Below, one piece after another: positions 23,407 to 35,330 of a DNA stretch of 64,000 bases; within the stretch, counting starts at the first letter, position 1, and every line of letters starts with the position of its first letter. A program made the position numbers and the translations under genes. Source of the DNA: Termitomyces sp. T153. Lineage: Eukaryota; Basidiomycota; Agaricomycetes; Agaricales; Lyophyllaceae. The DNA is taken from contig JACKQL020000001.1 of the NCBI GenBank assembly GCA_018296165.2, forward strand, positions 310,001 to 374,000, read 5' to 3'. The notes below the pieces were generated by a model. That model was not told the origin of the DNA, searched no databases, and saw only the letters and a list, made by a program, of their open reading frames with translations.

Positions 23407-25877
23407 ATGGTCAGTCTATACTCCAGCGCTTTCGCGTATTCTCTCATTTTTTCTGCCTAGTTCTACTCGGAAACCATCCTCTCCAGGAGGGGTCCATTGG
23501 GTAAAGTATGGCTCGCCGCTCACATGGAGCGCAAGCTCTCCAAGACCCAAACCCTCCAGACCGACATCGAGCAGTCAGTCGGTACGTATATATCTGCCAA
23601 GTAAAGCACCACTAGTTGAATACCTGCAGACGCGATAATGGGTCAAGAAATTGAGGTCATGGCTCTTCGTCTCAGTGGGCAGTTGCTCCTTGGAGTCGTC
23701 CGCATTTACAGTCGCAAGGCAAAATATCTGTTGGACGACTGTAACGAGGCTCTTTTAAAGATTAAAATGGTGAGAAGAGTATTTCAGGGCTTTAGCTCGA
23801 CTTTCTGAATCTGGTTGTCAGGCATTTAGGCCCGGTATCGTGGACATGACAGAGGACCAACTCGCTGTGAACAAGAACGCGATTACTTTACAACCAGGTG
23901 GTTTGGACTTAGATCTCTTGTTGCCCGATGTAAATTGGTGAGCCTTATAGCCGTTCACTCTCTTGCTCACTCTGATTGGTTGTCTAGGGAAGTTGACTTT
24001 GAAGACCGTCCAATACAGCCACAAGGTCACCACCAAGCAGATATACATGATATCACGCTCCGTACCGTCAATGACTTTCAGGATTTTGATCTCGAGGATC
24101 CGTTCGGCATTGGCCCCTCGGATGGCATAGGCTCTCAAGATTTCGATGTCGACCTGGGACTCGATTGGGATGCTGCTCCAGAGAAGGATGGGAATAAGGC
24201 TGACGAGATGAGTATTAATGGCAGTGTTGGGGTTGGCCGTGATGCTGGAAGCCGCCGAGACTCTATAAATTCTCACCTTCTAGGGCGTAATGGTATGGAC
24301 ATTGACATGGATATCTTGTCAAACCGAAGCAAGTCGCGCGAACCTTCCGAGCACCCCTTTGACGCAGATGTCAATATGGATTTTCCTGACCTTGCCGGTA
24401 TGGACTTGGGTGATTTCGGTATTGGTTTTGATGACCTCCCCCTCGCCGAGAACGAGAGAACTCCTGGTCAGACACGAGCTTCTTCTCGTGCTTGTAAGTA
24501 ATTCTGTTTTCTATATCCTTAGCTTCTTAATATTGTTAAATAGCATCGCCCCTTTCCGAACCACCTCCCACACCCCCCCCTGATGAGCCGCTAGCGGCCG
24601 AGATGCCTCAAGAAGTAATAAAATCGAAGCGCAAAATGAAGGAGAAGAAGCAGATCATAGACTCCGTAACTGAACTCGGGGATGGCCCGGGCGCCAAAGT
24701 TGGCCGTGGTCGCACTGGGCTCGGCGCCCCTGTGACCAAGGATGTGAGCGACATCCTCACAGAGCCACAGTTTCTCCCTCGTTCGTCAGTCGTAATGCGC
24801 CTCCTCACCATTCGTGACGATCCCTTGGCTCACTTCCTTCCGACGAAAGTCACGTCCAATGGTACCTTCTTTTGTGCCGCTCCACCGGGTTTGGCACCGG
24901 AACTCGCTGAGATGTTTATGCGTCCTATCAACAGCGCTTCATTCAAACGTCGCGGGGCGTCTCCTCACAAGAGTCCCAATAAGCGTCAGCGTCTTAATGA
25001 AGATGAGGAGGTTGAACAAGGTCGCAGAGCGGCTAGCCTTGCGCCGAGTCACGGCCTCGGAAGCGATATTGTGGGGCGCGCGAGTATGGGTCCCGATGGT
25101 GTCATCGACTTTCCAGACCAAACAGGCGGACCGGATGATTTTCAGTTGGAGATTCCTGAATTCGATATGGGCATGGAAGGTGACATCGAACTGACCCGTG
25201 CAAAGTCTGTCGCACCATCCGAACTCAGTCGACTATCCACCCCTGGCCCGGACGGCATCCCTGTCGAGGATGGAGATGAAACGTACGCTGATGCTGCCTG
25301 CCCGATTGCGATGTTTGATGCCAGGCCATCTCAGACCCAGACCCAAGCCACAGAGAGGGAAGCGCCATCTGCTGAGCACGAAGGAAAGGGGTACAGCAAG
25401 AATACAGTCAAGGCTGTCAGCATGATCAGGAAAGAACTTCAGCCTATTGCGGGTCAGGAAGATGAAGACAGATCACTGAGCTTCAACAAGTTATCCGAGA
25501 AGGTAGCAGTACATTCTGTGTGACCTTTGTTTTTTCTGACACTTCGAATCTAGGCATCCCGTCGTGCTGCTGCATCATTCTTCTTTGAGTTGCTTGTACT
25601 TGGGACGCGTGATTGCCTCAAGCTTACCCAATCCGGTCCTTTTGAGAATATCGAGATAAGGGCAAAGGACAAACTTTGGGAGCAGCAACGCCACGGTTCC
25701 GTTGCGCCATCTCGATTCGGGTCTGCTGCGCCATCTCGATTTGGGTCTGTTGCACCATCTCGATTTGGGTCCGTTGCTTCTAGACACAACTCTGTTGCCC
25801 CTTCCCGTTTGGGATCAGAAGCACCATCACGCGGTGCTTCTGTTGTAAGGTCTCTTGGGGTTACCATGGGACTGTAG
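23407..25877 (+). CDS. rad21: Cohesin subunit Rad21/Scc1 (kleisin)
   Basis: Seven exons: 23407-23409 (the ATG alone), 23461-23581, 23630-23769, 23822-23937, 23988-24493, 24544-25502 and 25554-25877, giving 722 residues. The kleisin N-terminus [20 protein letters not shown], followed by MERKLSKTQ, binds the Smc3 head. The middle is acidic and Ser-rich, as expected for the separase-cleaved linker. The C-terminal winged helix ([37 protein letters not shown]) binds Smc1. After the winged helix there is an unusual tail of [12 protein letters not shown] octapeptide repeats. It holds sister chromatids together until anaphase. The MFYSE start, rather than a meiotic Rec8 layout, supports the mitotic kleisin. 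Confidence 0.95.
25695..25845 (+). repeat. 24-nt coding repeat in the Rad21 tail
   Basis: Tandem units of the form GTTGCGCCATCTCGATTCGG plus GTCT encode SVAPSRFG, first nearly identical and then degenerate ([23 protein letters not shown]). They lie after the winged-helix domain at the very C-terminus. Confidence 0.85.
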
Positions 25878-26147
25878 TTCGCCGATTGCTTGGATGACCG
25901 TTTTCTCTCTCTTCCGATTTATTGGAGAATACTATTTTATATCATTTCCTGATCGGATTCTAGGGAATTAAGACCCCATTTATTCTTTTTTGTCGTTTAC
26001 CTCGTTCTTGTTTTGTTGTGACACCCCTTCCTAGGCAACTCTCGTCATGTATCACATAAATCTAGTGCATTGTTGTTAAAAATGGATCTGTATTTCCGGG
26101 CTCTTAAGCCCCAAAGAAGGTGTGGCGCAAAGTTATGCAACAAGGCC

Positions 26148-27055
26148 TTAAGTAGGAATTGGTACAGATACGTTGTTTTTTCCGTCCACATCCAATGCCA
26201 AAAGGAACCTACTGACGAAGTTATACCCTGCAACAGTTGCCGTCGCTTCAACCAGCTGTTGGTCATTCAAGAACTTCCTGAGCTCCGCGAAGACATGATC
26301 AGGAACCCGGGCCGTGGTTGTGCTCCAATCCGTAAACGTCATCATGGCTGATAGCAGAGGCCCTAGGATGCTGTTTGTTTCGGTCGTATCTTTCAAGACT
26401 GGAGTAAGACGAATGACGCGAAGTTGTTCCGTTGTGAGGCCTTCTGAACGGCCGACAGATTCATGTTGGAACCTTTATTAGGCGTGTGAGATGTGAAATT
26501 TTTGTTTGAATGGGGAAGTACACACCACTCATACGACGCATTGTTTAGGGTTGCTATCCTGAGAATCTGGACCCCAGGTAAGCCATTAATTGACATGAGA
26601 AAAGTTGGGCACTCACAGCTAATTCTCTCATATTCCCAGGTATTGTCGTGTTGCCTCTAATAACTCCAAACAAACTATTCCAAGTCGATGCTATCAAGGG
26701 CGCGTTGAGTCTAGATGTGTATACTGCATAATGAACGCCTTCGAAACATATGGAGACAGAGACCCACAGGACACCGTCCAATGCCAGTAGGGTTCCATTG
26801 GCCCGTCTGGCTCGTATAGCATCCGCTATCTGAATCCACACACGCGGCCATAGTCAATATGGAAATTCAACTTGGGTTCAGATATTCTGCACTCACGGGA
26901 TCAGTGCCAGGTGCAGGAAAGATATAAGGAACTCGAGCTGGGAGGTCGTCATCCCGCTTTCCCAGAAGTTCATGCGATGGTTGGATTGCTGCACTCAGCA
27001 CAGTGATCGTGAGACTCGCTATTGCAACAAGCAGATAAAGGGCCTTCAGTACCAT
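26148..27055 (-). CDS. Carboxymuconolactone decarboxylase (CMD/AhpD-like) family protein, secreted
   Basis: Five exons (27055-26897, 26829-26768, 26710-26617, 26566-26526, 26472-26148) give 226 residues. The start MVLKALYLLVAIASLTITV is a signal peptide or anchor. The rest reads ARVPYIFPAPGTDP, DAIRARRANGTLLALDGVLL, NAPLIASTWNSLFGVIRG, NMRELAILRIATLNNASYEW, FQHESVGRSEGLTTEQLRVI and a C-terminal helix pair. This is the fungal CMD-like fold (AhpD superfamily). The Cys pair of peroxidase-type AhpD is absent, and SYEWFQHE stands in its place, as in other fungal members. The reaction is unknown. An N-terminal extension in frame begins with TTG and is not used here. Confidence 0.8.
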
Positions 27056-27500
27056 GAGGGGCAAGTTTGACGCATCAAGCAAGAGAACGTTAAATACGTC
27101 TTATAGATTGAGCCATTAGGATGAATTGACACGCCAAGCAAGAGACACGAGGGCACAATGCCTTTTATTGGCTCTTTCGACCATGCATAGACTGCATTTC
27201 AATCACTTCGGCAGGTCACGCGTCCTAAGGGCTCAAAATTTCGACAAAATGGTCACATATCACAAGGGGTGCCGAAGGGTTTGAAATGGGTAAGACATCC
27301 GGTTTCTAAAAAGACAATCTGAATTCACAAAACCTGGGTTCTAACCATTCCGCATGATCTTTGGGTAATCTGATTAGATGGGCGTCCATTGTGCACTTGT
27401 CAAGTACCTATAATAGTTTGTAGTGATGATCTATGTTGAATAGTGTGTGTATGCTAAGGGTTCTAAGTCACAAGGATATGATCTTGATGCAGGCAGAAAA
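27056..27500. promoter_or_regulatory. Spacer upstream of the CMD-like gene
   Basis: Between the CMD-like start and the stop of the GH16 gene, both minus strand. Nothing recognised. Confidence 0.4.
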
Positions 27501-28775
27501 TTACTCGTCGTCTGCGCTGACTCGGAAATCGGGCTCAGTATAGACTCGAAGGGAGTTTATTTCCCAATAGGCTTCCTTGAAATTTTCAGGATTATTGTCG
27601 ACGACTAGTATTAACATCAATGAATCGGCGTGAAAGGGCAAGATTTGTATATACTCACAATCTTGGCAAGTACCGGATCCACATCCCGATGTTCCCCAAA
27701 CAGCGCCAGCCCAATCACCCTAGTATAAGCAGTGATGAGCCTCGCTAACCATCATACGATCTTCAAAAAACATTTACGCAGAAGGTAAGGTCGAAAATTA
27801 TCTCGTGGTCGTCAAAGTGGGAGTCATAATCGCATTGTTTACCGGTTGGAAAGTAGGCATCAGGTTCACACTCTGACCAAGAGTCTGGTACGACCATCCT
27901 CGAGTCGTGCTTAACTTCCAAAGGCACGGAATCATCGTTTCGAGGCCAAAACCACACTTTGATTCCTTTGTGCCGCGACCTTTCTAGGACGTACCAACCA
28001 CCGCCAATGTTATTGAAGCCAGCGCCGTAAGAGTTCCTCTTGGTGAAGGACGTGCCGCAGCCTTGATTGGAATTTGCCTGGGTGTTACAATCGGATGAGA
28101 CCACGTCTCTGGGAAACTCAATCCATGAGGCCATGAAAGAATTCGACGACTAGCTGGCTTACCCAGTCTGGAAACGAGCTGGAGGCATAATACATGCAGG
28201 AGTAGCATGCAAGGAAGCCAAGTTGTTCGTATTAAGATGTACGCCTGTGACATCAATATCTTGATGACATCAAAGTGGCCGACGGTACTTACCTTCAATT
28301 ACATCTATTTCGCCACCATGAGGCCAAGGACCCTTTTGACTGTTTGTCCAAAAAGCGGGCCATGTTCCGCAGCCAGCGGGCATATGTTGTACATCGAGGA
28401 CGATAACAGAATCACCGTAGGCTGTGTTCGAGTGGATACGTACGCTATCACGCCCTCGAGCGTTGGGTGATACTACAGAAGTCGAATCGGCACGCATGAA
28501 AAATTTGTGGAATGTGGCTTATGACCATGAGAGATTTGAACAACGAACCTTCATGCAACATTAAATGACACACCAGTGGAAAGGTTCCCTGAGATGGCGG
28601 TGGACTTGTCGACGTAATTGACTCGCCCGTGTGTTGGATCCGCGAAAATCTCCCATGTCCAATAATCGAAGAAGTCGTGTCCTTTGTAGGCGTCCTGTAA
28701 GGTATATGCAGCAAGAGGGACCTGGGCGAAGGCAAGAGCCAGCACTATCGTAACAGGTGTTCGTATGAGTGTCAT
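27501..28775 (-). CDS. Glycoside hydrolase family 16 (laminarinase-type endo-beta-glucanase)
   Basis: Six exons (28775-28574, 28517-28293, 28244-28163, 28108-27778, 27719-27659, 27604-27501) give 334 residues with a signal peptide (MTLIRTPVTIVLALAFAQVP). GH16 marks in order: YTLQDAYKGHDFFDYW, FFMRADSTSVV, DSVRIHSNTAYGDSVIVLDV, GTWPAFW, the catalytic loop GGEIDVIEG (ExDxxE), NSYGAGFNNIGGGWYVLER, IKVWFWPR and GDWAGAVWGTSGC. The protein should be secreted and cleave beta-1,3 (or mixed-linkage) glucan in the cell wall or in substrates. The first exon must end at 28574; reading further meets a TGA, which is inside intron 1. The next gene upstream is divergent, 505 bp away. Confidence 0.9.
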
Positions 28776-29280
28776 CGAGAGTGTGTGGGCCGAAGAAGAG
28801 TGATGGTGAAAAGTGCCTGTCTCTTTAACAAAAGTGGATGTCAATGAAGTAGAATAAGAATGCAAGTACTGAATGTCTCTGTTTCTTATTCAAGAGAGCC
28901 AGCATAAACACAAATGAATAGGCATGGCTGGCAAAGTACATTGACCCGGATTGACCGTAATGGAGAGTCTCGCGCTATCGCAGTAAAAAAGCTTACAAGC
29001 GAGGCTTAAAGCTAGTCCAAAGCTTAAAAGCTTAAAATCCTGGTCGTAGCATGCCCTTGATGTACATGGCACTTCTCGCTCCACGTAAGCGCGGCGTGAG
29101 GGGAGGATGATCATGTGACCGCGATTTCTCCAAGTTCCCCTATTGACTCGGCCTAACATTTCGAACTTTTGAGCAACCTGTCTCAATCGACCCTATTCAA
29201 TGTCTTATCCGACTGCTCATAAAATAGGCATGTGTTCTAAATAGCATCCAATCTCTTCTATCCCGTCATCCTCTTGCACC
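28776..29280. promoter_or_regulatory. Divergent promoter, GH16 / single-pass membrane protein
   Basis: 505 bp between divergent start codons; no gene. It contains AAGCTTA-type words repeated near 28990-29035 (AAAAAGCTTACAAG, AAAGCTTAAAAGCTTAAAA). Confidence 0.4.
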
Positions 29281-29985
29281 ATGGATCAAGGAATAGGCAT
29301 GCTTGATTCCGTAGGAACTACTTACGAGCCTCTTTTTGCCGAATCTGTCCCGACACTCTCTCATGGCGTCGTTGCATATAGCTCCTCTACACCCGTGCTC
29401 CCTGACACATCCACTGGTATCCCTATGCAGGCAACATTACCAACACCCACCTCTTCTACTTTATATCTGCCGCGTCCACCTCATATTGCCATTCCGACCC
29501 CCTCACCATCGGTTTCTGAAGCAGCTGACGACCGACTTGATATCGGAGCCATCGTCGGGATTGTTCTCGGTGTCTTAGCATTCGTAGTTGCAACTGGTGC
29601 CATCATTTTCTATCTGTGTCGTCGAAAACGCTTGTCTAGTGAAACGAAAAAACAAGCGTCCCGAGGCAGCTGGATAGATCTCGAGAGTAAAAACATCAGA
29701 TATGACCTTGCTTCTCTCCCTTCCTATGACGAGGTGAAGGCTCCAGCGTTAGGTGCCTCTGCCCATTACACGAAATATGTACCACGAACGCTCGGAAGGC
29801 TTTCGCCTATTTCGCAGATGGTTCCGCCTACGTTTGATCTCATTAAAGACCACCACCTTTTCTCGGACCTTTTGACCGATCCCAAAACACCGCCCGCACG
29901 TGGGACGGGTCAAAATACTTCGCCTGACTATCTCAATGATATCGAGCTAACAGTCACACCCTTCGATACTCATTTTGACCATTAA
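29281..29985 (+). CDS. Single-pass membrane protein with Ser/Thr/Pro-rich ectodomain
   Basis: Intronless frame of 234 residues. Residues 1-85 are Ser/Thr/Pro-rich and likely O-glycosylated. One strong transmembrane helix lies at about 89-112 (AIVGIVLGVLAFVVATGAII), followed by a basic stop-transfer CRRKR. The about 120-residue cytosolic tail contains SLPSYDEVKAPA, a PxY-type motif that could recruit a Rsp5-like ubiquitin ligase (inference). The architecture resembles fungal Mid2/SKG6-type membrane proteins, but there is no clear signal peptide and no firm family call. Confidence 0.65.
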   Translation: MDQGIGMLDSVGTTYEPLFAESVPTLSHGVVAYSSSTPVLPDTSTGIPMQATLPTPTSSTLYLPRPPHIAIPTPSPSVSEAADDRLDIGAIVGIVLGVLAFVVATGAIIFYLCRRKRLSSETKKQASRGSWIDLESKNIRYDLASLPSYDEVKAPALGASAHYTKYVPRTLGRLSPISQMVPPTFDLIKDHHLFSDLLTDPKTPPARGTGQNTSPDYLNDIELTVTPFDTHFDH

Positions 29986-30731
29986 CGAAATAATACTCTA
30001 TTGTGAGCCCTGCTCTGCTGAGAGGAAACCGTTGCCGTTATTGATGGAGCCCAACAGAATATACCTACTTTGGATACATGAACGTTTTGTCGCTTGAGCT
30101 GATCTCACAAAGTTTATTTCTTGACTAGAATGAATTACTTTATCTTTAGCTATGTATATTTACTTATGCATTTGTTGTGACGTGGACCGCATGAGGCTGG
30201 CACATCAAGGTTTTCCATTCCTCTGCTCGCATACCATCTCCCGTTTACATGCTCAGAAAGGCAGAATTCTGTGTTGCTTTTTGTTCAGATTGAACAAGCA
30301 GAGATCAGTATGGGCAAGTCCTATATTTTCGGCTTCTTGTGTCTGCCACACACCTCTGATTTCATTGAGATAAATCCGCTCAAGGGTTGTTCCATAACCT
30401 CGTCACGGACCCGGGTTTTTCGAAAACTTATGGAAATTTAGAATGATTTCTAGTTCGCAAATTTAGAAAACAGCTCGATCTTTTCCCTCTGACGTCAAAT
30501 GTAGAAAACCAGAGATGTAGAAAACTTGTTTGTATCGACATTGAGGTACAAATGATTTTCCAAAAGTTTCCAGGGTCCTTCGTTCTTGAAAAAGAAAAGT
30601 GGTGCTGGCGGGTCAGGAGTCTCGATAGGAATACAAAATATTGGAATAAAATGGTAGATACAAAACATAAGATAGTAGATGCAAAACATAAGATGGTAGA
30701 TGCAAAACAAACAAGAAATAATATCTCGAGA
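29986..30731. other. Convergent spacer with a 21-bp tandem repeat
   Basis: Lies between the 3' ends of the membrane-protein gene and the SH3 gene. At about 30651-30712 a 21-bp unit (GTAGATGCAAAACATAAGAT-like) occurs almost three times. A frame antisense to this region continues past the SH3 stop in another frame and is not coding. Confidence 0.6.
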
Positions 30732-31890
30732 TTAAAAAATTGAATCGATGATTCCACTTCCAATGGCGGAGCCTGTGTTGACATGAAAGAACTGCAGAAT
30801 ATGTACAAGGCGACGCCAGACTTACCAGCTCCAAAGCCAACACCTCCAACAGCCGCAGTTGCGAACTTGCAATTCCGAACTATGAGTCCCAAATAAAACA
30901 CAATAAGAACACAACCATACCGTTTCCCCCAAACCTCCCATCTTATGCTTCTTTTTATCGTGGTCCTTGTCCTTGTCCTGATGGTCCTTGCCTTCCTTGT
31001 GGTCCTTGTTATAATCAGAGCTTCCGGGTGGATAACCAGGCTGCGAAGCATAAGGAGTATAGGCCTGGACCGGAGGAGGAGGGCCGGTATATCCACCAGT
31101 CGGTGCATATCCACCCGGGGGCGTATAGCCGCCAGGTGGTGCATACGCACTTGGTGGGCCATAGCCTCCAGGCGCAGCTGGTGGGTTATAAGAAGAATAG
31201 CCAGGTGCTGTTCCATAAGGGGCACTGGCAGACGGAGGTGAGTATGTCGCCTGCATAGGAGGCACCGAAGCAGGAGGATGGGCATTATGGGCGAGATTCG
31301 CAGTCGGAGCAGATGCAACTCGCTGTACATAGTTGGCAGGGAAGAGACCTTCTTTGCCATTGTGACGGCCGGTCCACCAATCGGCGTTCGTCTCGGCTGT
31401 AACATCGATGAGATCTCCTCCACGGAAGGAAAGATCGGCTGGATTCTGAGGAGTACATCAAACCAGAATCATGATCAGCAAATGTAATGTAACTATGCGA
31501 ATGAAATGGAAAGTAGCCACATACTTCTCCGCGTTCATTGTAGTTCCATAATGCCTTGGCGCGGTATATTACACCAGGAGGAAGTGTGGGCGCTGATGCA
31601 GATACGGGAGCGACACCAGTGGCCGAAGGAGGCTGATAAGGAAGAGACGAATAGGAACTTTGGCCATATGCAGGGGTGGTCAGAGCTGGGGTATGAGCAG
31701 CAGGCGCCGGGGCAGAAATTGCCAGCGTCTCAGTTTTCTTAGCGAGTGCATCTACTGAAGAACCTGGCTTCGGGAGCTTTGCAAGTATCTCATTGGCGAC
31801 GTCGTGGGAAATCTGTTTCTGAGCGACGAGGAAATCGATATTCTGCCTGGTTTGGGTGAGGATATGGGCCAGGAGAGCTGTAACGTCCAT
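30732..31890 (-). CDS. SH3-domain protein (Csh3 / Lsb1-Pin3-like)
   Basis: Starts MDVTALLAHILTQTRQNIDF at 31890. After an N-terminal helical region and an Ala/Pro/Ser linker, an SH3 domain spans the first intron: VIYRAKALWNYNE (ALYDY position), NPADLSFRGGDLIDV, ADWWTGR and GLFPANYV. A Pro/Gly/Tyr-rich low-complexity stretch (GGYAPTGGYTGPP-type) and a Lys/Asp-rich stretch follow. The end after the last introns reads ATAAVGGVGFGAGSAIGSGI and stops at 30732. S. pombe Csh3 and S. cerevisiae Lsb1/Pin3 have this plan; they bind WASP/Las17 and act in cortical actin and endocytosis. The junction around 30905-30960 is uncertain (5' site GTTTGG or GTATGG). Confidence 0.8.
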
Positions 31891-32101
31891 TGTAGTTCAA
31901 ATTCAGGATGTGTACAGTCTGAGATCTGATCGAAACGGCCGCAGTACCTTGGACATGTCACTTGACAGCTTCAAGTCAAAGTCAAAGTGTCCATGCATAC
32001 TGTTATACAGGTATGTAGCAAATTACACGAGTAGGTATACAGAATGAAGAATAAATTAGTGATTCCTTTACAGTTCCCGTTCAATACAAGGCATAGAGTA
32101 G

Positions 32102-34934
32102 TTATTGCCCCATCCCTCCACCGTCCGGGTTCCTTGTCATGAAAGACTGCATCATCTCGTGATTGATATTTGGAGGTATCGGGTTTCGCATCCCGCTGCT
32201 GACGGGTCGGTTCATTCCAGCCATTATTGGCTGAGACGGCTGACCAAGCGCCATCGGGTTGTTCATCATAGCCATGCCACCATAGTTGCTTGCAGGGTGA
32301 ACATTGCCGACGAAGGACGCGCCCGGGAGTTGTTGTTGTTGTTGTTGCTGCTGCTGTTGGGGTGGTGGTGACTGTTGTGGCTGCTGTTGGATCTGCTGAT
32401 TTTGTGGTGCGAGGTTCATCGCATTCATTCCCATAAGCGCGTTATTGGCTCCGGGATTGTTAGCCGCGTTCTGAGCCATCATCCGCTGTTGCATTTGCAA
32501 CGTCAGTTGTGCATTGAGCGTTTGCAGGAACTTTTCCCTCTGCCCCGGTGGTAACGCCTGCAGCCGTGCACGAAATTCTGGGTTGACATTCAGTAGATTC
32601 AGCATTTGACCCGGCGGCCGTGACGATACGGGCAACTCAGGAAGTCCTGTTAACGGAAAGCATGCAGCAGCCAATCCCTTCGTATTGATTGGGAAAAAGA
32701 GAATGTTATTTCCCTGATCGCCTGACGGCAGTGTCCAGGCCGAAACGGCGTACTAAAGTATACCCAATCAGTGAACGCACATTGGAGTGAAGAGATTACA
32801 GGTTCTTACACCCTTCCGTTGCTGCAAGAGCGTTATCAAAGCTTTAAAGTTCGCTTCGTTGAGTGCGGGATCCGGAATGCCGTTCGGTTGAGGCTGGAAC
32901 ATACAAAGAATGGGACGATTATTCTGTATCCATGCCTGAAGATCTTGCATCGGCACAGCAGGTTTATTGGCTGGTGAAAGTTGCATTGTTGTTGGCCAGG
33001 TGTCTATCCGACTATTCAATGATGAGAAAATGAGCCAGAAATTCGCACATTTTCGAGTTAAAACGAACCTCTCCGCGGGCGGATCTTGCAACTTCCCTAT
33101 TACCCATACGACGTTATCTTTCTTGTTACCCTGTGCATCTGTCCCAGAAAACACCAACGAACCCTGCCAACCGAAAGTCGATTCCTTGTTTGGGGGTCGC
33201 TGGTCGACTGATGGCCCGATATGAGAGGACGGTGGTCCCGCAGGTTGCATGCCTGATGGGCCAGCCATATTTTGTTGCATCGACCGTGCTCGCTGTTGAT
33301 CGGCCATTTTTTGCATTTGTTGCATCTGAGCAGCGAGGCTAGGGTTTGCCGGTGGCGTTAATAATCCTCGTGGTGGCATATTATTGGGAAGTGAACTAGA
33401 ACCAGGTCCGGCGACGGGGCCCGATCCGCTCGCAGTGCGCTTGTGTAGCATCGTTGCGAGCGCTTGCTGACCCATCGGAGGTTGACCTGGCGAAACAGCC
33501 GACTGCGCGATAGGTGTCTCCTGGTTTAGGCTGAGGTTTGCATTTTTGAGCTGGACTTGTTGACTCAGAATCTGCTTGGCCCGTTGCAGTATCGGTTGTT
33601 TTTCGTTGAGCTCCTGAGTTAAGCTTTGAACCATTGCGGTATTTCCCGCATTCTGAGCATTCTGAATGGCGGTATGTAGGCCTCGAATACGAGCCTCTAG
33701 TTCCTTGTATTTAGTTAAAAAGTTTTGGTTTGGTATCGACATGTTCTGTGGAGTATTTTGGGGTACTTGGGGGAACGCCGGAGTCATGCTTGGGGCAGGA
33801 GCTGGGGGAAGGACTGGAGTCTGTGTACGTGGTTGGACCTTGGGTTGTGCCGTTAGAAGCGGTGATGGCTTTGCCTGACTAGAGGGGGTATTTGGCGTTT
33901 GGACTTTTGGGGAAACGTCCATCGGAGGTCCCAAGCGAGCGCGTTTCGGATCTGGAGTGCTGTGAACGTCACTCGATCGCTTCACAGGTGCTGGAGTTTG
34001 AGGTACTGAGACTGGGATGATCAGGATCCGTTTAACGACGAAGTGAAAAGCATACTTTTCTGGGGAAGCGAAGGGATTCCGGCCAGGAGAACAGAATGGG
34101 ATGAGTGAATTTTGAAGAAAGGCTTAAGTGCATCCTTCGAAGTCTGAAACCAGTGTCAATAGAATACACAAGTGTGGAAAAGCAAGAATACCTGCCTTGG
34201 CATGAAGTTCAGGAAATCGTTTCAAGTTTGGCAAGAGATTGATTGTGTTGAAATTGATGGATTTCTAGAATAACATTAGGCGGGAAGGAGGTATAAAAGG
34301 ATACTAACATTTCTCATTTCGTCCGCCATAGTATCCCATGTCATGGCGTCATATTTTGGAGAGTCGTTAAATCGAGGGTGGACAGATGAATCGGGAGAAA
34401 CACTGGCGATGTGGATTATGTGGCTGAGGACCAATTTACCCCGAGGAAACGCGGAGGTAAATACGTCAAATAGCTGCATGGGATGAGTGAGCTGACAATG
34501 CTTAAAAAGGTAGATTCACCTCGATTGCTGCAACGAGGCCCTCGAGCGCGGCCATTCCGCGATTCCCACCGGAATTCGTCATGCCGATGCCCAAAGAGGT
34601 AGGCGACTCTCTCATTTCCTTCGTGACTGGTTGGTAGTCGAGGAAGAATCGCTTGCATAGGAGGGGAGAAGGCTTGGTGTCAGCCATCGCGTACGTGATG
34701 AACGCCAAGCGACGCTGGAGGCATTTTAGCTAGATTAGTGTGCAGGAAAGTAAGACGTGCCTTGGCATTGGGATTGGACTCGTATAGGCGTCTGAGCATA
34801 GGGGAAACGTATTCTGTGATGACGCGAGTCCAATCGCTTGCTACGGTTAGAGAGGACTCCACGACGAAAGCAACAGCCATCTCAGCGTTGTTGCTGGCGT
34901 GCTGCACAGCCGCGGCTTGCTGTTCCGAGGTCAT
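32102..34934 (-). CDS. med25: Mediator complex subunit Med25 (vWA domain protein)
   Basis: Begins MTSEQQAAAVQHASNNAEMA at 34934. The vWA domain follows: VAFVVESSLTVASDWTRVIT, RRLAFITYAMADTKPSPLL, GMAALEGLVAAIE, HIIHIASVSPD. Then come a Lys/Arg patch with Pro-rich linkers, a helical stretch (YKELEARIRGLHTAIQNAQN), and a second folded domain (WQGSLVFSGTDAQG, DNVVWVIGKLQD, WPTTMQLSPANK) like the activator-binding region of Med25. The tail is Gln/Asn/Met-rich, with a run of Gln at 32330-32366. Med25 links transcription activators to RNA polymerase II. The intron after NPNAK appears to be GC-AG (34715-34760). Several introns split the vWA part. Confidence 0.85.
32330..32366 (-). repeat. CAA/CAG repeat encoding poly-Gln in Med25
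   Basis: On the minus strand mixed CAG and CAA codons give about ten Gln in a row after Pro-Pro. Such tracts vary in length between strains. Confidence 0.85.
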
Positions 34935-35330
34935 TTGACAGCGCTCCCTGGCGCTTTTGACAGAAGAAAGGACGAGAGGAGGATCTTCGAGTTTGAGTTA
35001 GCCTAGGCACTCAGCCTTAAGTAAGTATAAGTACATTGAATTGTTCGGCACGTGGATGTGATATCAGGAGGAGTTATCACTGTGCTTAGACAGGGCGCTT
35101 TGATCAGTTCGTTCCCCCGAATAAAGCAAATTTTTCACACTCAGGCTACCATTGTAATTTAGCCTTGCATTAGAGATTATAAATACAGTATAAACGACGA
35201 GATGATGTACACTAGGGAGTCATAGCTGGGATAATACATGCATGTCATGAAGAGAACATTTACTGAATCAAGATGTCCTACTAGACATTGAGATGAATGA
35301 GATGAATCGAAATGAGTACTGTGTCATGAG
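34935..35330. promoter_or_regulatory. Spacer upstream of med25
   Basis: 396 bp between the med25 start and the Aurora-kinase stop, both minus strand. No further gene seen. Confidence 0.4.

Noticed and set aside
28500..28580. TGA after SFNVA in the GH16 gene, suggesting a pseudogene
   Set aside because: Using the GTGTGT donor after 28574 removes the TGA and joins NLSTATFHKFFMRADS in frame.
13605..28775. Transporter, P450, CMD-like and GH16 genes as one metabolite cluster
   Set aside because: They are separated by PPR and rad21 housekeeping genes, and there is no core synthase or terpene cyclase.
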